Assembly: GCA_025200525.1 (NCBI GenBank) | Contig: CM045763.1 | Span: 154,758,246 to 154,822,245, forward strand | DNA: 64,000 nt | Origin: Camellia lanceoleosa | Lineage: Eukaryota; Streptophyta; Magnoliopsida; Ericales; Theaceae | Direction of reading: 5' to 3' | In this document: positions 46,345 through 58,439 of the stretch, in pieces | How positions within the stretch are numbered: the first letter of the stretch is position 1 | Layout: each line of letters starts with the position of its first letter | Made by a program: the position numbers and the translations under genes | The notes under the pieces: generated by a model | Told to the model about the DNA's origin: nothing | Database searches by the model: none | Seen by the model: only the letters and a program-made list of their open reading frames with translations

Positions 46345-47824
46345 AAACTCATGTAGTGCTCTAATTTGTATTTTATTGAATGAACAAAACACTCTTACTA
46401 CTTTTATATTGACTTTTAAAAGATGAGTGGGCAAGTGTCACACGTTATGGTGATTACTTCCCAAAATGTTAGAAATCCAAAAGATTACCAATCAATGCAA
46501 AGTTTGCAATCCCCAATTGCCAATCACTGAAGCAACTGTTTTTCCAATAAAAAGGTTACATGTTTATATATTTTTTGTTGCACTCTTTGCAATATTATTC
46601 TAAGAGTGGCAAGAAAGTTTTATTTTTGTTTTAAAAAATGTTTTAATGCAAGTGTCACATGGATAATTTTCATTAATCAATTTATCATTAGAAAAATGAA
46701 AGGGTTATGTATTGTAAATTAACTGAAAATAAACCGTTACAAAGTATAATTACCCGTTACAATTGAAAAAATTAGAGAGCAGAGTAAGATTGAGTTCAGA
46801 TTTTTGAAATGTACAGTATAATTATCTTATTTTTTAGATTTTTTTATTCTTAATTTTTTTTTGATGTGTTGTCTATTGTTGTGTACTAAGTCTCATTTCA
46901 AAAATTAAATTTTTATTATTTGTCACATCAATTTACAATAAAAAAATTTATAATACATAATAGCTAATCAATCAAGAAGTTATTTTGTGTTGTTGGGCAT
47001 TGCCCCAAACACATTCAAGAGCCACACAAATCCCCCAAAATGCAAAGGAAACCATGTGATTATCTGACTGCTGGCTAACCAGCAGCATACAATAATTTTT
47101 CCATCCAATATGACGATATGAATCTTGGTAGACTTGGAGGATACAATAATTCTTTTTTATCCAAATGCAAAATTAATTTATAAATAAGGCTATAACCAAT
47201 AAAATTTTCGTAGACAAGTCTATAGAGTGCAGTGCAATTAATACCACCATTTATCTTGTGAGGGCTCCATTAAATGTAGCAGTGCAATGTCTTAATCAAA
47301 TAGCTAGTGACATGATCAAAGACCACGAACTTATACGAAAATGTTTGTATGACACTACATCTTACCAATTATATATATATATATATATATAAAAGGGTGA
47401 TTTAAAAAATTAGTCAAAAGTTGACTTTTTAACTTTTTAAAATTTTTATGTTTTTTTATAAGTAAAAAATATAAGAGATAATATGACTCAAAATAGATTA
47501 AAAATTAAAAGATAATTTTTAATTGACTTACTAAAAGACCCTATATTTCTTATTATTTATCAAAAACTCAATAATATGTCTCCTATTCTATTACTTTTCA
47601 CCGATCACAATAATATGATCCTAAGTTATGTCCTCCCTAATAATGCCAAATGAAATTATTCACGGAATCATATATTTATTTCGAGAAATATATCTATTAA
47701 TTTCAAATTAAATGTAGCGCTCCCGACACTACAATTTAGTTGTATACTTTTTAAATATATATATATATATATATGTATATATATTATTAATCGTTTTTTT
47801 TGGTTTTATTTTAGAAAAACTAAA
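46345..47824. other. AT-rich host sequence between retrotransposons
   Basis: No gene or TE terminus that I can support. (TA)n microsatellites lie at about 47370-47392 and 47755-47790. The right limit is the TSD of copia copy A. Confidence 0.55.
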
Positions 47825-47829
47825 TTCAC

Positions 47830-48264
47830 TGTTAGAAATTGGGCGCTCATGTGGCATAACCCTTTGAACCTTTTGAACCATACCAATGTAAATTTGAATT
47901 TAAATTCAAAACTTATTTGAATAACCACTCAAGATATCTATATCTATCATATCGACTGATATGGATAGATGATATATTATCTTATATATCTGATATGATA
48001 TGGGATATAGGTAATCAGAAAAACAACATATGTTTTATGTTTTTCCCATATACTGACTATCTCCCATAAAACAACGATCAAGCCATTTTGCACTGTGACT
48101 TGTGTGGGTGATTACTTATTTTGTAGTATCACTCTACTGTTGGGTTAATTGTTCACTTTTTGGAAGTACGTAATTTACCCACGAGATCCTTCACTTCAGA
48201 CTCTGCTAAAAGATATGACTATGAATATTTTTTTTTCATCCATTGCGTTATACTTTGATTTACA
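47830..48264 (+). repeat. 5' LTR of copia A
   Basis: TGTTAGAAATTGGGCGC to TTTGATTTACA, followed by TTGGTATCAGAGC. Contains GATATGGATAGATGATATA-type AT-rich sequence upstream of TTTTTCCCATATACTGAC. Confidence 0.93.
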
Positions 48265-48265
48265 T

Positions 48266-48278
48266 TGGTATCAGAGCA
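48266..48278 (+). other. Primer-binding site of copia A
   Basis: TGGTATCAGAGCA, complementary to the initiator tRNA-Met 3' part, one base after the LTR. Confidence 0.93.
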
Positions 48279-49540
48279 TATATGGGTATTTTCGTGTTTT
48301 CTTTAATCATGTGTATAATTTTATATAAATATGTACACAATATATACATGAATATTAATAAAGGATGAAGATGTCCACTCTCAATAGATTAAGAGCATAA
48401 AATATCTCATTTTTATGTTCATTAAATCTCTTTTTTAATACCATAAATGTTTTTTTTGGAAAATGGAGTCCAGCAGTACAAAAAATTGGACCAAAAAACA
48501 CCCTAGAAGGCGGCGTGTGGGCCGTACAAGCCACCTGACGCCGTGAGCGGCTTACACGCGCTGCCACGCGCCAGACGCGCTTTCGACGCGCCTCCACGCG
48601 CCATCGCACGTCTGTCAGCAGCGTTGTTCACGTGTGCGCCGTCAGCGCCACGCACGCGCGCCGTGCGCTAAGCCACGTGCTAAACCGAGTCGTTTTCCTC
48701 CGCTAACTTGGTTGGCTTGGCTATTGATGTTAAGGCACTGTTTGTTTTGTTTTTAATTCTGAATCGCGTTAAATGGTTATAAATAATTCGTTATAGATTT
48801 GTTTTATGCGTGGTTGGTACTGTTAGACTCAAAATTAAATTTTTCATATTCTATAAAATTTTGAAAATTTTATGAAAATAAAAAGTATTTTTTCTGTGAT
48901 AATAATTCATTATTTATGCTTTAAAATGCTTCTGGTATTGCATGAATAATTTTTTGGGGTTGAAATTTTTATTGTAGACTACTGAAAAGTTTTACTATTT
49001 ACTAGTATAATTGTTTCAGTTTATCAGATTCTGAAATTTTTTATTTCTAATTTTATGTCTGTTTATTAGTTATTTAGAATTCCAGAAAATTTCAGAAAAA
49101 TTCCAAAAAATTCCAGAATGATGTACTTTTTATTATGGCATAATCTGAATATTGAGTACAGCATATTTTTTTAGGATTTGTAATGTGTTGCAATTAAAGA
49201 AGCATGATTAGTTTTTGATTTATTTATTTGAATTCCATTATTAAATGAGTATAGCATGAGTTATTTGTAAATTTACATTAAGATGCTATTATATGGAATT
49301 TATCATGCTTTGTATATACTATAAGTAGCGGGAGATTGATTGTTTTTTTGCGCATGAAATTAAATTAAATTTTGATAATTATCACTAGAGGCATAAGAGA
49401 TGATTACAAGCATAGCAAATTTTCGATCTTGAGACGTGTAATATTATCATTATTTAATTTAGATTTTTTTTGCTGCAAAATAATTTTTTGTATTGCTATC
49501 ATTAATATCCCCTGCGCATTTATTTACTCTGTATGTAGAA
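48279..49540 (+). other. Leader of copia A with a GC-rich block
   Basis: A 1.26-kb untranslated leader. 48500-48680 is strongly GC-rich with repeated CACGCGC and GACGCGC motifs. The rest is very AT-rich, with TTCCAGAA(T/A) and AAATTTCAGAAA stretches near 49080-49120. The same arrangement occurs inverted in copy B (59260-60656). Confidence 0.75.
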
Positions 49541-50376
49541 ATGGCTGCCAAGATAATGGTGGCAGACTTAACTAAGGGAGAGAAATTGGATGGCGACAAT
49601 TATGATATATGGCGTCGTAAGATCCAATACCTCCTCAATGAGCAAGAAGTGTTGACCACACTTAAACAAGTGATGGTTGAGCCAGAGTAGGGCAATACAA
49701 CTCAACATCATCGTGATCTTGAAGTCTTTCAGACTTAGCGTAACAAAGATCGGTGTGCGCACTTTACTATGTTGAGTAGCATGTACAACGACTTGATTAG
49801 TGAGTTTAAGCATTGCCCGACTGCATTTGAGATGTGGGAAGCTCTCAAACAAAAGTTTGGTATTACCTCCTTGGCAAAGCTACGTGGGTTGACTATGAAG
49901 TTTGACTCCTATCAGAAAAGGGCGCATCACTCGATGAAGCAGCATTTAAGGGTCATGTCAGCCATGATACGTGAGCTTGCGACTGTTAGGCACAATTTGA
50001 CTCAAGAGCAGCAAGTACAAGCTGTGATTCGCTCTCTGCCAAATTCTTGGGAGCAAATGAAGCAGAACATGATGCATAATAAGAGTGTGAAAACATTCGA
50101 AGACATATTGCGTCATTTGGAGCTAGAAATTTGGCGCCTTGGTGACTAAGTCTAATGGTTACCTTTCACGGTGGTTGAGTCGAGCTCACGTGGGACTTCT
50201 TAGTTCAAGGTGGAAAAGCAAAAGGTGCCCTAAAAAGCAGCGGCTTTGCACTAAAGCCTAATGGCTCTAGAAATTTCAAGCGTAAGGGCAAGAGAGGTGG
50301 CAAGAAGGTAAAGGCTAAATTGACATGCTTTAATTGTAACAAAGAAGGACACTTCGCTCGGGATTGCCCTGAGTAG
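49541..50376 (+). pseudogene. gag: Copia A gag, broken
   Basis: MAAKIMVADLTKGEKLDG opens the frame. WRRKIQYLLNEQEVL, FEMWEALKQKFGITSLAKL, KFDSYQKRAHHSMKQHLRV and LPNSWEQMKQNMMHNKSVK form the copia gag core. The zinc knuckle CFNCNKEGHFARDC lies at about 50330-50371 with all CCHC residues present. Stops at about 49688, 49735 and 50147 and a frameshift before the knuckle inactivate it. Copy B retains the same region as one 250-codon frame. Confidence 0.9.
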
Positions 50377-51720
50377 AAGAAGGTACTCCCTTACTTAATT
50401 TCTCGCATTCAATGCTTTGTTTCTAGTCAAGCATTAATTGCTCATTCTCCTCATTTTTGGGTTGTAGACTCAAGACAGTGACCACATCGCGAGGGAGAGT
50501 AGGGTTTGTTGAGTATCATGAGTACTGTTGGGGAACAAAGTTTACATAGGAAACGAGTCCAGTGTGGAGGTGCTTGGCATTGGCACATACAAGTTGGAAA
50601 TGCGACGAGGGCGCACCTTGTATCTTCATGATGTTCTTTATGCTCCGGATATTTGGCGAAACTTAATTTTAGTTATTAGCATGATGAGCCTTGGTTTTAG
50701 CTTTTGTTTTGAGAATAATGGTGTTAGCATTTATTTGGGAACAATTTTTTATGGTTTTGGTTATCTTTCAGATGGTTTTTTAGTTTTGGATGTGGATGAT
50801 TCTAGTCTTAATAAATATGCCAATGGCTCTGTTTCTAATATTGCATCTTTTTGTGATAATGATTCTATGAGATGGCATGCTAGATTAGGCCATATAGGGC
50901 AATACAGGATAACTAGATTGGCTAGAGACTCGCTAGAGTCACTTTGCCTACTTGTGAGCACTGTCTTGTTGGAAAGGCAACAAGGAAACCATTTGGGAAA
51001 GCCATAAGGGCATATATCCCATTACAACTTATTCATTCTGATATATGTGGACAATTGAATGTGAGGGCAAGACATGGAGCCCCTTATTTCATCACATTTA
51101 TAGATGATTGCAGGCGTTTTGGTCATGTTTATTTGATTTCTCACAAGTCAGAAGCATTGGATTGCTTTAGACGGTATGTTAATGAGGTTGAGAATCAATT
51201 AGACAAGAGCATTAAGGCTCTAAGGACTGACTGGGGACGCGAGTATCTATCTAAGCAATTTAAAGTGTTCTGAGAGGAAAAAGGAGTTATTAGACAATTG
51301 ACAATTCCTAGGACTCCGCAGCAAAATGGTGTAGCGGAGATAAGGAATTGCACATTGCTTGACATGGTTAGATCAATGATGGCGCAAGCTAATCTTCCTA
51401 TTTCTTATTGGGGAGATGCTTTGTTGACTTCTTGCCTCGTCCTTAGTATGCCCTCCAAATCAATTCCTTCCACCCCATTTGAGATGTGGGTGGCAAAAGC
51501 TTTGATTTGGGCAATTTGCGGCCTTGGGGTTGACTTACATACCTAGCGCTTCTCATAAGTTTGGGAAGTTGGGCCTAGAGGAAAGAAGTGTATCTTCATT
51601 ACGCTACGATGAGCATTCTAAGGGCTATGTCTTTGTTAGGGAGCATCCGGATGGAAGTGTGGTGAAATTGAGTCACGAGATGTGGATTTCCTTGAGGAGG
51701 ATTTCCTAGCGGAGGTGAGG
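50377..51720 (+). pseudogene. Copia A protease and integrase, broken
   Basis: The protease start FWVVDS is at about 50457-50475, with the residues after DS replaced by a stop. VYIGNESSVEVLGIGTYKL and LHDVLYAPDIWRNL (50540-50670) are the protease C-part. GAG-pre-integrase: MRWHARLGHIGQYRI (about 50868-50912). Integrase: LIHSDICGQLNV (first D, ~51027), FITFIDDCRRFGHV (second D, ~51090), then TPQQNGVAEIRNCTLLDMVR (E, ~51313-51372). So D, D and E codons survive, but stops (51271) and frameshifts separate them. Confidence 0.88.
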
Positions 51721-52084
51721 TAACTAGAAGTAGAACTCTATGAGATGGAGGATCTGCTTGAAGGCACACCTAGTAGCCTAGTAGAGAATGAGGAGATAAT
51801 CCCTCAAGCTCCTAGGGACAATGGGAGGCGATCTACCTACCCATGGATTAGATCCAATGGATGAGGATTCTCAAGATTCCCAACTCGTAGAAGCAAGCGT
51901 GAGAGCTATACCCGTCGTCGTTTTGAGATTGAAGGGAAGCATTCATGATTGCTCAGTGATGAGATGGAGCCTAAGAATCTCAAAGAGGCTCTCATCCCCT
52001 GCTAGTAAAGAATGGAGTATTGCAATGGATGAAGAAATAGAGTGTATGAAGAAAAAATCATATGCAGGACTTGGTTGATTTGCG

Positions 52085-53520
52085 CTAGCGCATAAGACTA
52101 TTAGGAACAAATGGGTTCTCAAAATCAAGCGCCAAAGCGGATGGTTCCATAGAAAGGTATAAGGCTCGCCTAGTGGCGAAAGGTTACACCAGCGAGAGGG
52201 TGTGGACTATGAGGAAACTTTTTCATCAATTGTAAGGTTTGCCTCTATTCGCCTAATCCTGGCCATAGTAGCTCAGTTGGACTTAGAGCTATATCAGATG
52301 GACGTTAAGACTGCATTTCTCAATGGAGAATTGGATGAAGAGATCTATATGGATCAACCAGAAGGCTTTGTGGCAATAGGTCAGGAGCGCAAAGTTTGCA
52401 AGCTTCAACGATCTATTTATGGCTTAAAGCAATCATCCATACAGTGGAATCTGAGATTTCATTGAGCCATTGTTTCTAATGGCTTTACGATGATTGATGA
52501 AGATCACTGTGTGTACGTTAAGCGGTCCAAGGACATTTTTCTGATACTATCATTATATGTAGATGACATATTATTGGTTGGAAATGACAAGGAGATAATT
52601 GTCACCACTAAAAGGTGGTTGTTCTCTACATTTGAGATGAAGGACATGGGTCAGGTGAGCTATGTGTTCGGTGTTAAGATCCTTAGGGATCACTCTAGGA
52701 GACTTCTTGGTTTGTCTCAAGAGACTTACATTAAGACTATCCTAGAGCGATTCCAGATGCAGAGCTGCAAACCCATTGACACTCATTGCGAAGGCAAGAG
52801 CCTAAGCCTTGATATGGGTCCTAAGACTTCGAAAAGAATGAAAAAGATGGCCGTGTTCCCTATGCAAATCTTGTTGGAAGCTTAATGTATGCTATGATAT
52901 GTCGCGTCGACATTTGTTATCTTGTCAGATTGGTGAGTCGTTACCAATCCAACCTAGGACGACTCATTGGAAAGTAGTTAAGAGGATATTACGATATCTC
53001 GGAGGAATGACAGTTACACACTTTGCTACCAAAGTTTAGATCTACATCTAGTTGGCTATTATGACGCTGACTGGAGAGGAGACTTAGATGAGCATAAGTC
53101 TACTTCAAGATATGCTTTCATGCTTAACAATGGTCCTATTTCTTGTAGTAGAAAGAAGCAATCCTGTATCGCCTTATCGACTATGGAGGCTGAGTTTGTG
53201 GCTTGTTCATCTGCCGTTTAGGAAGCCGTTTGGTTGAGAAGACTCCTTCAGCATTTGGATGTTGTCACACACACTTCAGACCCTGTGACTATCCATTGTG
53301 ATAGCATGGCTGCACTCGCTTGCGCTAAGGATCCTAAATACCACGGCAGAACCAAACATATTGATGTGAGGTTCAACTTTATTAGAGACATTGTGGCGCA
53401 GAAAGAAGTGATCCTGGAGCACATCCTCTGAGTCGCATGGTTGCAGACCCTTTGACTAAGCCCATTGCTAGAGATGTTTATCTTACTCATGTTAGGGCTT
53501 TAGGACTATGCAAGTGGTGA
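52085..53520 (+). pseudogene. Copia A reverse transcriptase and RNase H, broken
   Basis: YEETFSSIVRFASIRLILAI and [19 protein letters not shown] (52202-52390) form the RT fingers and palm with the first catalytic Asp. The YVDD box is intact at 52556-52567. ETYIKTILERFQMQSCKPID is at 52722-52780. The RNase H region (52890-53520) retains STMEAEFVACSSAV and HCDSMAALACAKDPKYHGRT, ending with the VADPLTKPIARDVYLTHVRA tail near 53440-53500. Frame changes near 52465, 52800-52890, 53040 and 53218 break it. Confidence 0.9.
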
Positions 53521-54665
53521 TATATTTATGTGTATTCAGTTGAACTCATATTTTTTGGGATATTTATGCCATTAGTATTCATATTTGTTTCTATTACACA
53601 TTTATGTTTACTACTTTTTGCAATGGTTTGTGATTTAGCATACACAAAATAATTAAATTGATGTTAGCAGGAAAGATTTGGCTCACTCACACGAGCAATC
53701 GCCCTTAGCGCTAGGTAGCGAGTAAGGATGAGACTAGTGGCTTATTGTATTTTGAGCAAATAGAGAAGCTAAAATTATCCACTAGCTATGTCGCCTTGGT
53801 TGGAGCCAAGATGAGGTCTTGTTAGAGATCGACCATGGATATGAGAATACCCACTTTTCCATGATGTGCCTGTTATGAATAGCCAAATGCGAGATCTCAT
53901 TTGATGCCTGAGAGGCGAGCAAATAGAGAATTTGAGTTAGATGCTAGGAAGCAACTTGTGTGCTTAAGAGCGACTAGACTAAGATCTGCATGGTGTGTGA
54001 GTTTAACATTACTCTTTGGAAGAGTTACTCCACTGTAACATGCATTTGTACTGCATGTGCTTATCGACCTGTTAGCGAGGTGAAAGAATGGATCCCTGCT
54101 TCTTCACTGTGTGAGTCCTAAAAGTCATTTTTCCCTAAATGAGTTCACTTTGTGCCTTTTGTGACCTTTGACTATGTCATAAGATGAGGAGTTGATGTTC
54201 AACTACTTTGGTATGTTGCCTGCGGTCATGTATGATTCGGCTTTAAGGGACATTACTGGGAAAGCGGTCAATTTCAAATTGAATGATATGAGGGTGAAGG
54301 GAAGATCATCTAGTTCTACATCTCTACTCTATATTCACTGTCGACAACTCACATCGCTCTTTAGGGGATGCTGATTGGGTGTGAATATAATGCGCGACCT
54401 AGGAGAGTCAAACATGCTCTTTGAGGGATTAGAGATGTTTTTGGATTGATGTAGCTAGATGGGTCCGGGTACATGAGACACTATTTCTGTTCATTTTGGG
54501 TTGATGTCTCTATGGTGACTGATATTGAGTTTCTAGTATAGAGCTCTCCCATGCAGGTGTTCTCAGAGGTGGCACGGTGCATTGGCTAGTATAAGATTGT
54601 TCATTTTTGGGAAGATTGAGATAGAGATGTGGCAGTGTCATGCCAGCTCATGTGCGAGTGGGAGA
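53521..54665 (+). other. Long 3' non-coding region of copia A
   Basis: About 1.15 kb between the pol end and the 3' LTR, unusually long for copia. It is collinear with 62411-63557 in copy C with few differences. A 60-codon frame (54192-54374) is conserved in both copies. The region ends with a purine tract. Confidence 0.75.
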
Positions 54666-55105
54666 TGTTAGAAATTGGGTGCCCATGTGGCATGACCCTT
54701 TGAACCTTTTGAACCTTATCGATGTAAGTTTGAATTTGAATTCAAAACTTATTTGGATAACCACTCAGGATATCTATGTCTATCATATCAACTGATATGG
54801 ATAGATGAGATATTATCCTATATATCTGATATGATATAGGACATGGGTAATTAGAAAAACAACGTATGTTTTATGTTTTTCCCATATACTGACTCTCTCC
54901 CATAAAACAACAATGAAGCCATTTTGCACTGTGACTTGTGTGGGTGATACTCATTATGTAGTATCACTCTACTGCTGGGTTAATTGTTCACTTTCTGGAA
55001 GCACGTAATTTACTCACGAGATCCTTCACTTCAGACTTTGCTAAAAGGTAAGACTATGAATATATTTTTTTTTTTTTCATCCGTTGCGTTATACTTTGAT
55101 TTACA
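54666..55105 (+). repeat. 3' LTR of copia A
   Basis: TGTTAGAAATTGGGTGC to TTTGATTTACA, followed by the TSD TTCAC. Confidence 0.94.
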
Positions 55106-55181
55106 TTCACAATAATCAAAACATAGCTCAACAAACTTTAGTGCATAACTACAGAGTGAGTAATCAAGTTAATTATTACTT

Positions 55182-55183
55182 AA

Positions 55184-55230
<47 letters not shown>

Positions 55231-55239
55231 TGTGTGTGT
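55182..55239. repeat. (TA)n(TG)n microsatellite
   Basis: TA repeats pass into more than 20 TG units with one TTTG interruption and run directly into the LTR of copy B, whose + strand end is TGTGTAAAAC. The LTR boundary in the TG run is therefore ambiguous by several bases. Confidence 0.92.
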
Positions 55240-55709
55240 AAAACAAAGTATAACGCAGTGAAATAAAAAATTGTGGTCATACCATTTGAGCAGAGTCTGA
55301 ATTGAAGGATCTCGTGGGTAAATCACGTGCTTCCTGAATCTGATCAATCAACCCAGTAATGGAGTGATATTACAATAGTGAATATCACCCACACAAATCA
55401 CAGTGCAAATGGCTTTGATCATTGTTTTTGGGAGAGAGTCAGTATATGGAAAAAAGCTCAAAACATATGTTGTTTTTCTCTTAAACACCCATATCCCATA
55501 TCATCAGATATATAATATGTTTATCTCATTTATCCATATCAGTTATATGAGATAATATAAGATATATCATCTATCCATATCAATTATATGATAGATATAT
55601 ATATATCCTGAGTGCTTATCCAAATAGGTTTGAATTTGAATTCAAAACCCATTTGGATAAGGTTCAAAAGATTCAAAGGGTCATGCCACGTGGGCGCCCA
55701 TTTCTAACA
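55235..55709 (-). repeat. 3' LTR of copia B
   Basis: Its left edge is fused to the TG microsatellite. It shares AGTATAACGCAG, GAGATCCTTCA-type (here inverted) and CCCATTTCTAACA blocks with 60657-61094. Confidence 0.88.
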
Positions 55710-56120
55710 TCTTCCACTTGCACATGAGTTGGCATGACATTGCCACATTGCGTGCTTGAAACTCAACATGAATAGAGACATCAACAAAATAGAAATAGTG
55801 TCTCATGTACATCATGACATGCAACATCATTGCAATGCAGTGGGATCCTTGAGATGGACAGGCTGGGCTGCAGTGGGTGAAAGCTGGCACCATCAGGCGT
55901 GGACTTGCAACCATCTGGGTCTCACCGACATCACAGTAGCCAGCTGAATGTAGATGCAAGTGCTTTCCAATGAGATTATTGGCTGTTGACAGAATGGAAA
56001 CTACATAACAAAATAATAGGAGATCTTCCATATCATAACATACATCAAACTGCTTGACATTTTACATAGGGAACCTGGGCCATCTTTCATTTTTCTTCTT
56101 GAGTCTTAGGACCCATATCA
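55710..56120 (-). pseudogene. Copia B RNase H fragment with deletion and foreign filler
   Basis: On the minus strand only a stub of the RNase H region (CYVVSILSTANN; LHLHSAGYCD, near 55935-56010) survives. It is followed by about 120 bp (about 55810-55935) with no counterpart in copies A or C, then the last part of the 3' non-coding region (TACATGAGACACTATTTCT) and the LTR. Most of RNase H and about 1 kb of 3' region are deleted. The filler is more GC-rich than its surroundings. Confidence 0.7.
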
Positions 56121-56860
56121 AGGCTTAGGCTCTCGCCTTTTGCAACAAGAGTGTCAATGGGTTTGTAGCTCTACATCTGGAATCGCTCTAGGATAGTCTT
56201 AATGTAAGTCTCTTGAGACAAACTAAGAAGTCTCCTAGAGCGATCCCTAAGGATCTTAACACCGAGCATATAGCTCACCTCACCCATGTCCTTCATCTCA
56301 AATGTAGAGAACAACCACCTTTTAGTAGCGACAATTATCTCCTTGTCATTTCCAGCCAATAATATGTCATCTACATATAATGACAATATCAGAAAAATGT
56401 CCTTGGACCGCTTGACGTACACACAGTGATCTTCATCAATCATCGTAAACCCATTAGAAACAATGGCTCGATGAAATCTCAGATTCCACTATATGGATGA
56501 TTGCTTTAAGCCATAAATAGATCATTGAAGCTTGCAAACTTTGCTCGACGTTGATCCGTATAGATCTCTTCATCCAATTCTCCATTGAGAAATGCAGTCT
56601 TAACGTCCATGTGATATAGCTCTAAGTCCAACTAAGCTACTATGGCGGGATTAGTGAATAGAGGCAAACCTGGTGAAAAGTTTCCTCATAGTCCACCTTT
56701 CTCGTTTGGGTGCTAACCTTCGCGCTAAGGCCACCCTCTCGCTGCGGTGTAACCTTTTTCGCCACTAGGCAAGCCTTATACCTTTCTATGGAACTTGATT
56801 TTGAAAACCATTTGTTCCAATAGTCTTTTCTTCGTCCATTGCTCTCTATTCTTTACTAGT
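56121..56860 (-). pseudogene. Copia B reverse transcriptase, broken
   Basis: MIDEDHCVYVKRSKDIFLIL, then YVDDILLAGND with the catalytic YVDD at 56366-56377, then EMKDMGEVSYMLGVKILRD and ETYIKTILERFQM (56171-56443). Upstream the [15 protein letters not shown] block (near 56560-56610) and GYTAARGWP-like remnants are frameshifted. Confidence 0.88.
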
Positions 56861-58400
56861 AGGGGATGAGAGAGCCTCTTTGAGATTCTTAGGCTCCATC
56901 TCACACGGAGCAATCATGAATGCTTCCTTTCAATCTCAAAAGTGACGGGGTATAGCTCCACGTTTGCTTCTCGTAGTTGAGAATCACGAGAATCCTCATC
57001 CATTGGATCTAATCCATGGGGCGGGTAGATCGCTCCCTTGTCCCTAGGAGCTTGAGGAATTATCTCCTCATTCTCTACTAGGCTACTGGCGCCTTCAAGT
57101 AGATCCTCCATCTCATAGAGTTTTACTTCTCTAGTCACCTCACCTGCTGGGAAATCCTCCTCTAGAAATCTACATCTCGTGACTCAATTTCAGTTACACT
57201 TCCATCCGGGTGCTCCCCAACAAACACATAGCCCTTAGAATGCTCACTATAGCGAATGAAGATACACTTCTTTTCTCTAGGGCCTTCCCAAACTTATGAT
57301 GGCGTTGTGTATGTGCCGAACCCCAAGGCATAAATTGCCCAAATCTTTTGCCACATCTCATATGGGGTGGAAGGAATTGATTTGGAGGGCACAAGGTTAA
57401 GGCGTAGGCACTAGTCAACAAAGCATCTCCCTAATAAGAAATGGGAAGATTAGCTTGCGCCATCATTGATCTAACCATGTCCACAATGTGCGATTCCTTC
57501 TCTCCGCTACACCATTTTGTTGCGGCGTCCTAGGAATTGTCAATTGCTGACTTCCTCCTGAGCACTTTAAATTGCTGATAGATACTCGTCCTTGGTCAAT
57601 CCTTAGAGCCTTAATGCTCTTGTCTAATTGATTCTCAACCTCATTAACATACCGTCTAAAGCAATCAATGCTTCTAACTAAATCAAATAGAACTTGACCA
57701 AATCAATGCCAATCATCTGTAAATGTGATTAAATAAGGGGCTCCATGCCTTGCCCTCACATTCATTGGTCCACATATATCAGAATGAATAAGTTGCAATA
57801 GGATAGATGCCCTTATGGCTTTCCCAAATAGTTTCCTTGTTGCCTTTCCAGCAAGACAGTGCTCACAAGTAGGCAAAGTGACTCTAGCAAGTGGGCCTAA
57901 AAGACCTTCTCTAGCCAATCTAGTCATCTTGTCTTGCCCTATGTGGCCTAATCTAGCATGCCATCTCATAGAATCATTATCACAAAAAGATGCAATATTA
58001 GAAACAGAGCCATTGGCATTTTTATTAAGACTAGAATCATCCACATCCAAAACTAAAAAACCATCTGAAAGATAACCAAAATCATAAAAAATTGTTCCCA
58101 AATAAATGCTAACACCATTATTCTCAAAACAAAAGCTAAAACCAAGGCTCATCATGCTAATAACTGAAACTAAGTTTTGCCGAATATCCGGAGCATAAAG
58201 AACATCATGAAGATACAAGTTAAGCCCTCGTCGCATTCAGCAGAATGTGCCAATGCCAACACCTCCACCTGGACTTCGTTCCCCATGTAACTTTTATGCT
58301 TCCAGGTGCTGGCAATACTCAACGAACCCTGCCCTCGTCTCGCGATGTACATTTGCTCTAGAGTCTATAACCCAAAAATGAGGAGAATGAGCAATTAATG
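56861..58400 (-). pseudogene. Copia B protease, GAG-pre-integrase and integrase, broken
   Basis: The largest frame (57703-58236) holds LHDVLYAPDIRQNLVSVISM, MRWHARLGHIGQDKM, TCEHCLAGKATRKLFGKAIR (HHCC zinc-binding region: H..H..C..C all present), LIHSDICGPMN and FITFTDDWH-like sequence (reads LITFTDDWH). Downstream pieces near 57420-57620 carry LRIDQG and the QQNGVAERR-type block in broken frames; 56914-57138 covers the integrase-RT linker. It is better preserved than in copy A. Confidence 0.87.
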
Positions 58401-58439
58401 CTTGACTAGATACAAAGCATTGAATAGAAATTAAAGGAG

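Larger units (their letters stand above)
47830..55105 (+). mobile_element. Copia element A, full length (7276 bp)
   Basis: LTRs at 47830-48264 (435 bp) and 54666-55105 (440 bp), both starting TGTTAGAAATTGGG and ending GATTTACA. Perfect TSD TTCAC (47825-47829, 55106-55110). Primer-binding site from 48266, a 1.27-kb leader, gag, protease, integrase, RT, RNase H (copia order), a 1.15-kb 3' non-coding region and the purine tract GAGTGGGAGA before the 3' LTR. Coding frames contain many stops. The LTRs are still about 90% or more alike by eye, so insertion is more recent than the gypsy elements. Confidence 0.95.

Noticed and set aside
48355..48609. Arg-rich frames in the GC-rich leader blocks (also 60204-60437)
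   Set aside because: Base-composition artefacts of a non-coding leader; not conserved in frame between copies A and B.
55084..55266. 60-codon frame with a Cys-Val run
   Set aside because: It is a translation of the (TG)n microsatellite.
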